A DNA stretch of 64,000 nt from Hypomesus transpacificus (GCF_021917145.1 NC_061068.1:11567210-11631209), one strand, 5' to 3'; shown: positions 39,599-52,900, counted from the first letter of the stretch. Made by a program: numbers and translations. Notes: generated by a model not told the origin, from the sequence alone.

Positions 39599-39787
39599 TC
39601 TGACACGTACCATGTGTACTGCTCCATCCCTGACTGCCCACCACAGCAGCCCAGGCAGACATGCTCTACAGTTTTCTGCAGCCAGATTAAAACCACAGGG
39701 TACAGACCTGGCAGATCATTAGAAACTCATTTTTCGGTTTCCAATTTCAGAATGATCTCACCCAACCTTTGTTCGATTGCAGAGTAG
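39599..39787 (+). pseudogene. ZP-C terminal exon relic, unit 2
   Basis: After TTTCCTCTAG an open frame of 62 codons begins SDTYHVYCSIPDCPPQQPRQ, continues TCSTVFCSQ and ends at TAG 39785-39787. The order YxxYCSxxxC, then TCSTxxCS resembles the last cysteines of ZP1/ZP4 ZP-C domains. No other ZP-C exon lies nearby, so it is either a relic of a lost ZP gene or an alternative last exon of copy 1. Confidence 0.5.
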
Positions 39788-40047
39788 GCTGTTAGCCTTG
39801 CCTTTCTGTAAACTGTACATAGCTCTGATGAACAAGCCATGTCACCTGATGGAATAGTATTTGTGTGGAGGTAAAAGATTTAATTTCCTGTGTGGTTTGC
39901 GGGTGGGCGTTGTTGAGACTGCCTCTGATACTTATGTTAAGTTCCTGACAATTTCAACGCTAGGGAGTAGACACCACAAACCTCTGGGGCTACAGGTGGT
40001 GACCAGAACCCATCTCTATCCCATTACTTATAGAAACAAGGAGGGGT

Positions 40048-40167
40048 CCCACACAGACTGTGGTCCCACACACAGACTGTGGTCCCACACACAGACTGTG
40101 GTCCCACACAGACTGTGGTCCCACACAGACTGTGGTCCCACACATAGACTGTGGTCCCACACACAGG
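40048..40167. repeat. 17/19-bp minisatellite in the array spacer
   Basis: Six repeats of CACACAGACTGTGGTCC with optional extra CA. Equivalent tracts are at about 44370-44489, 48709-48828 and 55297-55397 (one repeat fewer). Unit 1 has only a single copy-like segment at about 35,790-35,810. Confidence 0.85.
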
Positions 40168-41040
40168 TGTTATATGTCAAGGGTATCAGCTGTCGTTCTG
40201 GAAAAAGATATATTATGATGGGTGCTGATGACATAGCAGGCCTTTAAGCTGTAGAAGCGTTAAACAAAACCATCTCTTTTCACTGTTTATTTGTCTTTAG
40301 ACCATTTATTTGTCTGCAGTCATGGCTTAAACGTCTACCACTCCATTACAGGGTTGACTAAGGCACAGCACCAATAACCAATATAGAGATTGTATTTGAA
40401 TAAAGTCATGCATGTAATCTTTTAATCCCACTAGGCCTATATCAATCTGAGAAATGCATGTTGCTTTGTTTTGTCAGCTTTCCTTCAAGTGTGCACAGAT
40501 CTTTTTACTTTTAGTGTATGATCCTCCTTTACAAAGAACAGATAGTAACAAGCAAAAAACACAAGATGTATGATGTAGGACAATCAAATCTTACAGATAA
40601 CTCCTCTAAAGTACTACTGGCTGTTTCATAAAAATATGCATGCTTAAACCTTTTTCTTGATGCTACTGTTTGTGTAATTGTTTACTTTTTGCTAAGCACT
40701 GCAGATTCTATATTTTGAATGAACTCCGAAACTTGAAAAAATCTTATTAAGGCCTATATGCCTACATATTTGCCTATTTTATTTTTGGACAAAAGCACTG
40801 CCAATTTAATCCCACTCATCTACTTGGTAAATTAAATGTCATTTTCACATGCCGACGTAAAAGCACATGTAGGCTACTACATACCAAAGTCTATTGAACT
40901 ATCCACTCGCCATAGCCTACATGTCAAATAACAGTCTCCTTCAGTAGGTGGTCCGTTGCAGTATCCACAGCTCACACGTGAATGCATTAGTCTACTATGT
41001 CTACATTCACGTCACGTCTTACTGTGATTCAATTACACTT

Positions 41041-41112
41041 CAGGTGTGTTTGAATGATTACTCCCACTAACAAAAATGTGATTGGTAGACGGATTTAAGT
41101 GAGCAGTTTAAA
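41041..41112 (+). promoter_or_regulatory. Candidate promoter block, copy 2 (and copies 3-5)
   Basis: CAGGTG is at 41041, ATTGG at 41081 and TTTAAA at 41107-41112. The same block is at 45362-45433, 49701-49772 and 56270-56341. E-boxes bound by FIGLA are known in egg-coat gene promoters; a role here is inference. Confidence 0.45.
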
Positions 41113-41174
41113 GATGATGTGTAAAACCAATTGGCCGCTTGTGGTATGTTTGCGAATCGAAAGACTCTTCCAAC

Positions 41175-43251
41175 ATGGTGTCAAGGATCAATCCCTTTTT
41201 GTGCTCCATGGTAGGCCTACTGGTGACTTTAACGTCTTTAGTAGCAGTTTCGTATGGGAGTATAAGTGCTATGAGCCCATTAAGGCTTAACAATGAAGAT
41301 ACCGATTCGACCAAAATTGGGACAAAGTTTAGAAGAGACGGTCGTAATTACGCAGAGCCTGGAACCTCAACTGGTGTAATAACTCGAAAAGGATCTCTTG
41401 CCTTTGATTCCGATTATGAGACTAACTCAGCGGATGTGGATTGTGAGTAGACAAATTTCTCAATTTAACGTGTGCTTCGTGGTCGCTCAATTATTTATTT
41501 GGGCTTTACCTTTTATTTTCAGCTCGGCACCTGTTGATGAATGGCAAACTAAAACGCATCAGGCCTTTGGTGCAGTGCTCTGATGACGCAATGACCTTGC
41601 GAGTGAAAGGACAGCGGATTCCCCGTTTTCTGGTTGACAATGGTGAGGTCTGATGCATTACTGTGGCTTTCCATTGAAATTGGCTGGTAAGATGATCTGA
41701 GCTTCTGCTTTCTGCAGGTGAAGGGTCTCTCATTCCGTTGAATCGAATGCCTTCTCATTGTGGCTTCTCTGTGAGGTGGTCCAGCAGAGAGGTGCTATTT
41801 GTAGCTCCATACAAAGGCTGCCATGTAACTGAACAGGTAGACATGAATGATTTTATAAGGGATGCTGCTGTCATGACTGCCCTTCAAAAGGCTACTCCAA
41901 TCATTGAATGAGAAGTGAACTCAAGTACTCTTTCTACAGGGTGGTGATCATGTACTGTATCTAAGACTATGGGGGGAATCCATGACAATGTCTTGTCCCC
42001 TTTTCCCCTCTTCACCTTCTGTAACCTGCTTCACTTACGGAATGGTGTTAAATATGGGTAATATTGGAGCAGACTCACTCAAAGTGAAAGGTAAATTGGA
42101 CTTCATTTAAAAAGTCCATCTAATCTATTGCATTTAGTTCGCAAAAACCATACTTGTTAGGGTCGTTGAACCATTCCATTTCTTAAAAGGAGAATTTCCT
42201 TTTAGTCTATGATGTATGGAAACCCGTGCTGTCTTCTGGAGAACTTTGTGGATTTGCTATGGTGTCACACTCCAGAGAAACGTTGATTACTGCTCCTTAC
42301 AAAGAACCCTGCATCAAGATAAAGGTATAGTCCAATAATAACTTACAAATGTACAAATTGTCTTTGGGTCATTCCAAAACCACATCTTTTGTTTTATAGG
42401 ATAATAAGCATGTTCTTGTCCTGCATGCTAATGGTCAAGAGGTTTCGGTATCCTGCCCATCTCACACTGGCCCTGTGGATCCTCTGATGCCATCCATCAC
42501 CACGGCTACACCAACGACTGGGGGCTCCTCCCACTCTCAGTCCGCAGAGCTGCCTTCTAACCGTGGGTACCAACAGTTTCCAGGGTCTCGTCCGCTCCCT
42601 GGATCTTTCCCAACAACTGACCCTACTAGGGCTGCACCCACAGAACTTCCTCAAATCCCCAGGTTCCCCACACCATTCTCAACGAGAGCTGCCCCCACGG
42701 ATCCTCAATACCCCGGGTTCCCTCAATACCCCGGGTTCCCTCAATACCCCGGGTTCCCTCAATACCCAAGGTTCCCCGGATCGTTTCCTTCGACACCAGA
42801 GCTCTCTCCCTACCCCGGGTTCCCAAATTTCCCTGGGTTCTTTCCACCGTTGCCAACAACTGCCATCATAAGAGCTGATCCCCAGATGCCAGAACTTCCT
42901 CCTTACCCCCAATTCCCAGGGTTCCCTCCCTACCCTGGGTTCCCCAGACCCACTTCTGTAGCATCTGGGTACAACAAGGCAGCCCTTTACAGTCCTTGGA
43001 AACTAAAGGGGGGACATCATATGGTCGCATCCTCAGTCATGTACCAGGATGATCCTTCCCCTCAGTCGAGTGTTACACTGGCTCCAGCAGGGACCCCCAG
43101 GTCTTCCACTACTGCTGGTGTCGAGGACCAGAGGAGGATTCCAGGGTTTGGTTCTCGCCTCAGTGGTGCACTCCCTCCTCCACCTGCTCCTGAGGACTTG
43201 TCCCTAAACGCCCTCCCCCTGATCAGTGACTTATCAAACGATTCCTTTTAA
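41175..43251 (+). CDS. Array copy 2: secreted protein with two ZP-N-like modules and PQYPGF tail
   Basis: Exons 41175-41442, 41523-41642, 41718-41836, 41940-42090, 42206-42324 and 42400-43251 join in phase to 542 residues. Residues 1 to about 28 are a signal peptide (NPFLCSMVGLLVTLTSLVAV). A Ser/Thr-rich linker follows. Module A has Cys 108, 144, 164 and 188, and module B has Cys 199, 234, 255 and 278. Both share CGF, then APYK..C, then a C-P end, like the first ZP-N domain of ZP1/ZP4 (YRGCHV-type motif). Residues 280-542 are proline-rich with three PQYPGF repeats. No ZP-C, transmembrane helix or furin-anchored tail is visible. An in-frame upstream ATG (41139) would bury the signal peptide, so it is not preferred. 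An egg-envelope role is inference. Confidence 0.82.
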
Positions 43252-43920
43252 AATGTTGTAACCATTTCATCTTTCAGTGAGACGTGCACTTTAAAAATAA
43301 TTATTTAACTTTACACTTGTGTTGTGTGTCATTCTCCATGGCTTGTTGGCGACTGTAACTCACATTGGCTTTGTCTGAGCATTGTTCAACTTACATGGTG
43401 AGTGTTTAAAATGCATTTCAGCCAGCTGAACTTAATCAGGACTCCATTAATGTGACTTCTGGTCTGCTGAGACTCGTGCTAAAACAGTTATTGGATGGAG
43501 TGTAAATGTGTGCACGCGCCTGTTTTTAAAGATTCATTCTCTTTAAATCATGAATCCTTGAAACGAGGCTTCTTCAATACCCCTTATATGCAAAGAGGGT
43601 TATGGTCTCAGGTTATTGACAACATTTTGTTAAGCACTCAGTAAGTCTTGGGCACTAAGTAGGTTTTGGGGGGGGAGGGAGGGAGGGGAGACACTGCTCC
43701 AGCTCTGTACCATACTCATCAATATCTAAAACAATAGGTAGCAATCACACGCATACAGAGAACACAGCAATATTATAAAGATGCATGGAAAGATGTCTTT
43801 TCAAATCACCTTTGAACATGTACACACAAACCTTGCTCAGCTACACTACCTTTTAGTTCAGTTTATATGTACAGCCCTGTCATCTCATGTCTAACATTAT
43901 ACATCTGTTGTTTCCTCTAG

Positions 43921-44109
43921 TCTGACACGTACCATGTGTACTGCTCCATCCCTGACTGCCCACCACAGCAGCCCAGGCAGACATGCTCTACAGTTTTCTG
44001 CAGCCAGATTAAAACCACAGGGTACAGACCTGGCAGATCATTAGAAACTCATTTTTCGGTTTCCAATTTCAGAATGATCTCACCCAACCTTTGTTCGATT
44101 GCAGAGTAG
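43921..44109 (+). pseudogene. ZP-C terminal exon relic, unit 3
   Basis: The same 62-codon frame as in unit 2, ending at TAG 44107-44109. It is uninterrupted, which is notable if it is non-functional, but the units are too young for that to prove selection. Confidence 0.5.
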
Positions 44110-45495
44110 GCTGTTAGCCTTGCCTTTCTGTAAACTGTACATAGCTCTGATGAACAAGCCATGTCACCTGATGGAATAGTATTTGTGTGGAGGTAAAAGA
44201 TTTAATTTCCTGTGTGGTTTGCGGGTGGGCGTTGTTGAGACTGCCTCTGATACTTATGTTAAGTTCCTGACAATTTCAACGCTAGGGAGTAGACACCACA
44301 AACCTCTGGGGCTACAGGTGGTGACCAGAACCCATCTCTATCCCATTACTTATAGAAACAAGGAGGGGTCCCACACAGACTGTGGTCCCACACACAGACT
44401 GTGGTCCCACACACAGACTGTGGTCCCACACAGACTGTGGTCCCACACAGACTGTGGTCCCACACATAGACTGTGGTCCCACACACAGGTGTTATATGTC
44501 AAGGGTATCAGCTGTCGTTCTGGAAAAAGATATATTATGATGGGTGCTGATGACATAGCAGGCCTTTAAGCTGTAGAAGCGTTAAACAAAACCATCTCTT
44601 TTCACTGTTTATTTGTCTTTAGACCATTTATTTGTCTGCAGTCATGGCTTAAACGTCTACCACTCCATTACAGGGTTGACTAAGGCACAGCACCAATAAC
44701 CAATATAGAGATTGTATTTGAATAAAGTCATGCATGTAATCTTTTAATCCCACTAGGCCTATATCAATCTGAGAAATGCATGTTGCTTTGTTTTGTCAGC
44801 TTTCCTTCAAGTGTGCACAGATCTTTTTACTTTTAGTGTATGATCCTCCTTTACAAAGAACAGATAGTAACAAGCAAAAAACACAAGATGTATGATGTAG
44901 GACAATCAAATCTTACAGATAACTCCTCTAAAGTACAACTGGCTGTTTCATAAAAATATGCATGCTTAAACCTTTTTCTTGATGCTACTGTTTGTGTAAT
45001 TGTTTACTTTTTGCTAAGCACTGCAGATTCTATATTTTGAATGAACTCCGAAACTTGAAAAAATCTTATGAAGGCCTATATGCCTACATATTTGCCTATT
45101 TTATTTTTGGACAAAAGCACTGCCAATTTAATCCCACTCATCTACTTGGTAAATTAAATGTCATTTTCACATGCCGACGTAAAGCACATGTAGGCTACTA
45201 CATACCAAAGTCTATTGAACTATCCACTCGCCATAGCCTACATGTCAAATAACAGTCTCCTTCAGTAGGTGGTCCGTTGCAGTATCCACAGCTCACACGT
45301 GAATGCATTAGTCTACTATGTCTACATTCACGTCACGTCTTACTGTGATTCAATTGCACTTCAGGTGTGTTTGAATGATTACTCCCACTAACAAAAATGT
45401 GATTGGTAGACGGATTTAAGTGAGCAGTTTAAAGATGATGTGTAAAACCAATTGGCCGCTTGTGGTATGTTTGCGAATCGAAAGACTCTTCCAAC

Positions 45496-47590
45496 ATGGT
45501 GTCAAGGATCAATCCCTTTTTGTGCTCCATGGTAGGCCTACTGGTGACTTTAACGTCTTTAGTAGCAGTTTCGTATGGGAGTATAAGTGCTATGAGCCCA
45601 TTAAGGCTTAACAATGAAGATACCGATTCGACCAAAATTGGGACAAAGTTTAGAAGAGACGGTCGTAATTACGCAGAGCCTGGAACCTCAACTGGTGTAA
45701 TAACTCGAAAAGGATCTCTTGCCTTTGATTCCGATTATGAGACTAACTCAGCGGATGTGGATTGTGAGTAGACAAATTTCTCAATTTAACGTGTGCTTCG
45801 TGGTCGCTCAATTATTTATTTGGGCTTTACCTTTTATTTTCAGCTCGGCACCTGTTGATGAATGGCAAACTAAAACGCATCAGGCCTTTGGTGCAGTGCT
45901 CTGATGACGCAATGACCTTGCGAGTGAAAGGACAGCGGATGCCCCGTTTTCTGGTTGACAATGGTGAGGTCTGATGCATTACTGTGGCTTTCCATTGAAA
46001 TTGGCTGGTAAGATGATCTGAGCTTCTGCTTTCTGCAGGTGAAGGGTCTCTCATTCCGTTGAATCGAATGCCTTCTCATTGTGGCTTCTCTGTGAGGTGG
46101 TCCAGCAGAGAGGTGCTATTTGTAGCTCCATACAAAGGCTGCCATGTAACTGAACAGGTACACATGAATGATTTTATAAGGGATGCCGCTGTCATGACTG
46201 CCCTTCAAAAGGCTACTCCAATCATTGAATGAGAAGTGAACTCAAGTACTCTTTCTACAGGGTGGTGATCATGTACTGTATCTAAGACTATGGGGGGAAT
46301 CCATGACAATGTCTTGTCCCCTTTTCCCCTCTTCACCTTCTGTAACCTGCTTCACTTACGGAATGGTGTTAAATATGGGTAATATTGGAGCAGACTCACT
46401 CAAAGTGAAAGGTAAATTGGACTTCATTTAAAAAGTCCATCTAATCTATTGCATTTAGTTCGCAAAAACCATACTTGTTAGGGTCGTTGAACCATTCCAT
46501 TTCTTAAAAGGAGAATTTCCTTTTAGTCTATGATGTATGGAAACCCGTGCTGTCTTCTGGAGAACTTTGTGGATTTGCTATGGTGTCACACTCCAGAGAA
46601 ACGTTGATTACTGCTCCTTACAAAGAACCCTGCATCAAGATAAAGGTATAGTCCAATAATAACTTACAAATGTACAAATTGTCTTTGGGTCATTCCAAAA
46701 CCACATCTTTTGTTTTATAGGATAATAAGCATGTTCTTGTCCTGCATGCTAATGGTCAAGAGGTTTCGGTATCCTGCCCATCTCACACTGGCCCTGTGGA
46801 TCCTCTGATGCCATCCATCACCACGGCTACACCAACGACTGGGGGCTCCTCCCACTCTCAGTCCGCAGAGCTGCCTTCTAACCGTGGGTACCAACAGTTT
46901 CCAGGGTCTCGTCCGCTCCCTGGATCTTTCCCAACAACTGACCCTACTAGGGCTGCACCCACAGAACTTCCTCAAATCCCCAGGTTCCCCACACCATTCT
47001 CAACGAGAGCTGCCCCCACGGATCCTCAATACCCCGGGTTCCCTCAATACCCCGGGTTCCCTCAATACCCCGGGTTCCCTCAATACCCCGGGTTCCCTCA
47101 ATACCCAAGGTTCCCCGGATCGTTTCCTTCGAAACCAGAGCTCTCTCCCTACCCCGGGTTCCCAAATTTCCCTGGGTTCTTTCCACCGTTGCCAACAACT
47201 GCCATCATAAGAGCTGATCCCCAGATGCCAGAACTTCCTCCTTACCCCCAATTCCCAGGGTTCCCTCCCTACCCTGGGTTCCCCAGACCCACTTCTGTAG
47301 CATCTGGGTACAACAAGGCAGCCCTTTACAGTCCTTGGAAACTAAAGGGGGGACATCATATGGTCGCATCCTCAGTCATGTACCAGGATGATCCGTCCCC
47401 TCAGTCGAGTGTTACACTGGCTCCAGCAGGGACCCCCAGGTCTTCCACTACTGCTGGTGTCGAGGACCAGAGGAGGATTCCAGGGTTTGGTTCTCGCCTC
47501 AGTGGTGCACTCCCTCCTCCACCTGCTCCTGAGGACTTGTCCCTAAACGCCCACCCCCTGATCAGTGACTTATCAAACGATTCCTTTTAA
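45496..47590 (+). CDS. Array copy 3: secreted protein with two ZP-N-like modules and PQYPGF tail
   Basis: Exons are 45496-45763, 45844-45963, 46039-46157, 46261-46411, 46527-46645 and 46721-47590, giving 548 residues. It has four PQYPGF repeats, one more than copy 2. All eight module cysteines are kept. Differences from copy 2 include Ile to Met at residue 122, Thr to Lys after the repeat block (PSKPELS) and Leu to His near the C-terminus (NAHPL). The gene lies about 2.2 kb past copy 2 with no other gene between. It shares most variants with copy 4, so these two look like the youngest duplicates. Confidence 0.82.
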
Positions 47591-48259
47591 AATGTTGTAA
47601 CCATTTCATCTTTCAGTGAGACGTGCACTTTAAAAATAATTATTTAACTTTACACTTGTGTTGTGTGTCATTCTCCATGGCTTGTTGGCGACTGTAACTC
47701 ACATTGGCTTTGTCTGAGCATTGTTCAACTTACATGGTGAGTGTTTAAAATGCATTTCAGCCAGCTGAACTTAATCAGGACTCCATTAATGTGACTTCTG
47801 GTCTGCTGAGACTCGTGCTAAAACAGTTATTGGATGGAGTGTAAATGTGTGCACGCGCCTGTTTTTAAAGATTCATTCTCTTTAAATCATGAATCCTTGA
47901 AACGAGGCTTCTTCAATACCCCTTATATGCAAAGAGGGTTATGGTCTCAGGTTATTGACAACATTTTGTTAAGCACTCAGTAAGTCTTGGGCACTAAGTA
48001 GGTTTTGGGGGGGGAGGGAGGGAGGGGAGACACTGCTCCAGCTCTGTACCATACTCATCAATATCTAAAACAATAGGTAGCAATCACACGCATACAGAGA
48101 ACACAGCAATATTATAAAGATGCATGGAAAGATGTCTTTTCAAATCACCTTTGAACATGTACACACAAACCTTGCTCAGCTACACTACCTTTTAGTTCAG
48201 TTTATATGTACAGCCCTGTCATCTCATGTCTAATATTATACATCTGTTGTTTCCTCTAG

Positions 48260-48448
48260 TCTGACACGTACCATGTGTACTGCTCCATCCCTGACTGCCC
48301 ACCACAGCAGCCCAGGCAGACATGCTCTACAGTTTTCTGCAGCCAGATTAAAACCACAGGGTACAGACCTGGCAGATCATTAGAAACTCATTTTTCGGTT
48401 TCCAATTTCAGAATGATCTCACCCAACCTTTGTTCGATTGCAGAGTAG
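48260..48448 (+). pseudogene. ZP-C terminal exon relic, unit 4
   Basis: Open 62-codon frame ending at TAG 48446-48448. About 30 bases upstream, units 2 and 4 share TAATATTATAC while units 1, 3 and 5 have TAACATTATAC, an alternating pattern. Confidence 0.5.
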
Positions 48449-49834
48449 GCTGTTAGCCTTGCCTTTCTGTAAACTGTACATAGCTCTGATGAACAAGCCA
48501 TGTCACCTGATGGAATAGTATTTGTGTGGAGGTAAAAGATTTAATTTCCTGTGTGGTTTGCGGGTGGGCGTTGTTGAGACTGCCTCTGATACTTATGTTA
48601 AGTTCCTGACAATTTCAACGCTAGGGAGTAGACACCACAAACCTCTGGGGCTACAGGTGGTGACCAGAACCCATCTCTATCCCATTACTTATAGAAACAA
48701 GGAGGGGTCCCACACAGACTGTGGTCCCACACACAGACTGTGGTCCCACACACAGACTGTGGTCCCACACAGACTGTGGTCCCACACAGACTGTGGTCCC
48801 ACACATAGACTGTGGTCCCACACACAGGTGTTATATGTCAAGGGTATCAGCTGTCGTTCTGGAAAAAGATATATTATGATGGGTGCTGATGACATAGCAG
48901 GCCTTTAAGCTGTAGAAGCGTTAAACAAAACCATCTCTTTTCACTGTTTATTTGTCTTTAGACCATTTATTTGTCTGCAGTCATGGCTTAAACGTCTACC
49001 ACTCCATTACAGGGTTGACTAAGGCACAGCACCAATAACCAATATAGAGATTGTATTTGAATAAAGTCATGCATGTAATCTTTTAATCCCACTAGGCCTA
49101 TATCAATCTGAGAAATGCATGTTGCTTTGTTTTGTCAGCTTTCCTTCAAGTGTGCACAGATCTTTTTACTTTTAGTGTATGATCCTCCTTTACAAAGAAC
49201 AGATAGTAACAAGCAAAAAACACAAGATGTATGATGTAGGACAATCAAATCTTACAGATAACTCCTCTAAAGTACAACTGGCTGTTTCATAAAAATATGC
49301 ATGCTTAAACCTTTTTCTTGATGCTACTGTTTGTGTAATTGTTTACTTTTTGCTAAGCACTGCAGATTCTATATTTTGAATGAACTCCGAAACTTGAAAA
49401 AATCTTATGAAGGCCTATATGCCTACATATTTGCCTATTTTATTTTTGGACAAAAGCACTGCCAATTTAATCCCACTCATCTACTTGGTAAATTAAATGT
49501 CATTTTCACATGCCGACGTAAAGCACATGTAGGCTACTACATACCAAAGTCTATTGAACTATCCACTCGCCATAGCCTACATGTCAAATAACAGTCTCCT
49601 TCAGTAGGTGGTCCGTTGCAGTATCCACAGCTCACACGTGAATGCATTAGTCTACTATGTCTACATTCACGTCACGTCTTACTGTGATTCAATTGCACTT
49701 CAGGTGTGTTTGAATGATTACTCCCACTAACAAAAATGTGATTGGTAGACGGATTTAAGTGAGCAGTTTAAAGATGATGTGTAAAACCAATTGGCCGCTT
49801 GTGGTATGTTTGCGAATCGAAAGACTCTTCCAAC

Positions 49835-51929
49835 ATGGTGTCAAGGATCAATCCCTTTTTGTGCTCCATGGTAGGCCTACTGGTGACTTTAACGTCTTTA
49901 GTAGCAGTTTCGTATGGGAGTATAAGTGCTATGAGCCCATTAAGGCTTAACAATGAAGATACCGATTCGACCAAAATTGGGACAAAGTTTAGAAGAGACG
50001 GTCGTAATTACGCAGAGCCTGGAACCTCAACTGGTGTAATAACTCGAAAAGGATCTCTTGCCTTTGATTCCGATTATGAGACTAACTCAGCGGATGTGGA
50101 TTGTGAGTAGACAAATTTCTCAATTTAACGTGTGCTTCGTGGTCGCTCAATTATTTATTTGGGCTTTACCTTTTATTTTCAGCTCGGCACCTGTTGATGA
50201 ATGGCAAACTAAAACGCATCAGGCCTTTGGTGCAGTGCTCTGATGACGCAATGACCTTGCGAGTGAAAGGACAGCGGATGCCCCGTTTTCTGGTTGACAA
50301 TGGTGAGGTCTGATGCATTACTGTGGCTTTCCATTGAAATTGGCTGGTAAGATGATCTGAGCTTCTGCTTTCTGCAGGTGAAGGGTCTCTCATTCCGTTG
50401 AATCGAATGCCTTCTCATTGTGGCTTCTCTGTGAGGTGGTCCAGCAGAGAGGTGCTATTTGTAGCTCCATACAAAGGCTGCCATGTAACTGAACAGGTAC
50501 ACATGAATGATTTTATAAGGGATGCCGCTGTCATGACTGCCCTTCAAAAGGCTACTCCAATCATTGAATGAGAAGTGAACTCAAGTACTCTTTCTACAGG
50601 GTGGTGATCATGTACTGTATCTAAGACTATGGGGGGAATCCATGACAATGTCTTGTCCCCTTTTCCCCTCTTCACCTTCTGTAACCTGCTTCACTTACGG
50701 AATGGTGTTAAATATGGGTAATATTGGAGCAGACTCACTCAAAGTGAAAGGTAAATTGGACTTCATTTAAAAAGTCCATCTAATCTATTGCATTTAGTTC
50801 GCAAAAACCATACTTGTTAGGGTCGTTGAACCATTCCATTTCTTAAAAGGAGAATTTCCTTTTAGTCTATGATGTATGGAAACCCGTGCTGTCTTCTGGA
50901 GAACTTTGTGGATTTGCTATGGTGTCACACTCCAGAGAAACGTTGATTACTGCTCCTTACAAAGAACCCTGCATCAAGATAAAGGTATAGTCCAATAATA
51001 ACTTACAAATGTACAAATTGTCTTTGGGTCATTCCAAAACCACATCTTTTGTTTTATAGGATAATAAGCATGTTCTTGTCCTGCATGCTAATGGTCAAGA
51101 GGTTTCGGTATCCTGCCCATCTCACACTGGCCCTGTGGATCCTCTGATGCCATCCATCACCACGGCTACACCAACGACTGGGGGCTCCTCCCACTCTCAG
51201 TCCGCAGAGCTGCCTTCTAACCGTGGGTACCAACAGTTTCCAGGGTCTCGTCCGCTCCCTGGATCTTTCCCAACAACTGACCCTACTAGGGCTGCACCCA
51301 CAGAACTTCCTCAAATCCCCAGGTTCCCCACACCATTCTCAACGAGAGCTGCCCCCACGGATCCTCAATACCCCGGGTTCCCTCAATACCCCGGGTTCCC
51401 TCAATACCCCGGGTTCCCTCAATACCCCGGGTTCCCTCAATACCCAAGGTTCCCCGGATCGTTTCCTTCGACACCAGAGCTCTCTCCCTACCCCGGGTTC
51501 CCAAATTTCCCTGGGTTCTTTCCACCGTTGCCAACAACTGCCATCATAAGAGCTGATCCCCAGATGCCAGAACTTCCTCCTTACCCCCAATTCCCAGGGT
51601 TCCCTCCCTACCCTGGGTTCCCCAGACCCACTTCTGTAGCATCTGGGTACAACAAGGCAGCCCTTTACAGTCCTTGGAAACTAAAGGGGGGACATCATAT
51701 GGTCGCATCCTCAGTCATGTACCAGGATGATCCGTCCCCTCAGTCGAGTGTTACACTGGCTCCAGCAGGGACCCCCAGGTCTTCCACTACTGCTGGTGTC
51801 GAGGACCAGAGGAGGATTCCAGGGTTTGGTTCTCGCCTCAGTGGTGCACTCCCTCCTCCACCTGCTCCTGAGGACTTGTCCCTAAACGCCCACCCCCTGA
51901 TCAGTGACTTATCAAACGATTCCTTTTAA
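49835..51929 (+). CDS. Array copy 4: secreted protein with two ZP-N-like modules and PQYPGF tail
   Basis: Exons are 49835-50102, 50183-50302, 50378-50496, 50600-50750, 50866-50984 and 51060-51929, giving 548 residues. It is almost identical to copy 3: the only coding difference I noticed is PSTPELS here for PSKPELS there, with His retained near the C-terminus. Four PQYPGF repeats are followed by a PQYPRF variant. All splice sites are intact. No AATAAA was seen in the 600 bp after the stop; TATAAA near 52,452 is a weak candidate signal, also present in the other units. Confidence 0.82.
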
Positions 51930-52598
51930 AATGTTGTAACCATTTCATCTTTCAGTGAGACGTGCACTTTAAAAATAATTATTTAACTTTACACTTGTGT
52001 TGTGTGTCATTCTCCATGGCTTGTTGGCGACTGTAACTCACATTGGCTTTGTCTGAGCATTGTTCAACTTACATGGTGAGTGTTTAAAATGCATTTCAGC
52101 CAGCTGAACTTAATCAGGACTCCATTAATGTGACTTCTGGTCTGCTGAGACTCGTGCTAAAACAGTTATTGGATGGAGTGTAAATGTGTGCACGCGCCTG
52201 TTTTTAAAGATTCATTCTCTTTAAATCATGAATCCTTGAAACGAGGCTTCTTCAATACCCCTTATATGCAAAGAGGGTTATGGTCTCAGGTTATTGACAA
52301 CATTTTGTTAAGCACTCAGTAAGTCTTGGGCACTAAGTAGGTTTTGGGGGGGGAGGGAGGGAGGGGAGACACTGCTCCAGCTCTGTACCATACTCATCAA
52401 TATCTAAAACAATAGGTAGCAATCACACGCATACAGAGAACACAGCAATATTATAAAGATGCATGGAAAGATGTCTTTTCAAATCACCTTTGAACATGTA
52501 CACACAAACCTTGCTCAGCTACACTACCTTTTAGTTCAGTTTATATGTACAGCCCTGTCATCTCATGTCTAACATTATACATCTGTTGTTTCCTCTAG

Positions 52599-52787
52599 TC
52601 TGACACGTACCATGTGTACTGCTCCATCCCTGACTGCCCACCACAGCAGCCCAGGCAGACATGCTCTACAGTTTTCTGCAGCCAGATTAAAACCACAGGG
52701 TACAGACCTGGCAGATCATTAGAAACTCATTTTTCGGTTTCCAATTTCAGAATGATCTCACCCAACCTTTGTTCGATTGCAGAGTAG
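52599..52787 (+). pseudogene. ZP-C terminal exon relic, unit 5
   Basis: Same frame as units 2-4, stop TAG 52785-52787. It lies about 110 bp before the L2 insertion. No further copy follows unit 5, so the relic belongs to the head, not the tail, of each unit. Confidence 0.5.
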
Positions 52788-52900
52788 GCTGTTAGCCTTG
52801 CCTTTCTGTAAACTGTACATAGCTCTGATGAACAAGCCATGTCACCTGATGGAATAGTATTTGTGTGGAGGTAAAAGATTTAATTTCCTGTGTGGTTTGC

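Noticed and set aside
39861..40247. 128-codon frame (repeated in units 3 and 4) and a 68-codon minus-strand frame over the same DNA
   Set aside because: Both read through the 17/19-bp minisatellite and change frame with its repeat number. There is no domain or splice context.
41139..41174. Upstream in-frame ATG for array copy 2 (and the equivalent in the others)
   Set aside because: It would place 12 polar residues before the hydrophobic signal peptide. The ATG at 41175 gives a normal secretory start.
52861..52900. Apparent start ([12 protein letters not shown]) of the reverse transcriptase frame
   Set aside because: Those codons are array spacer sequence also present in units 2-4. The LINE begins at about 52,901.
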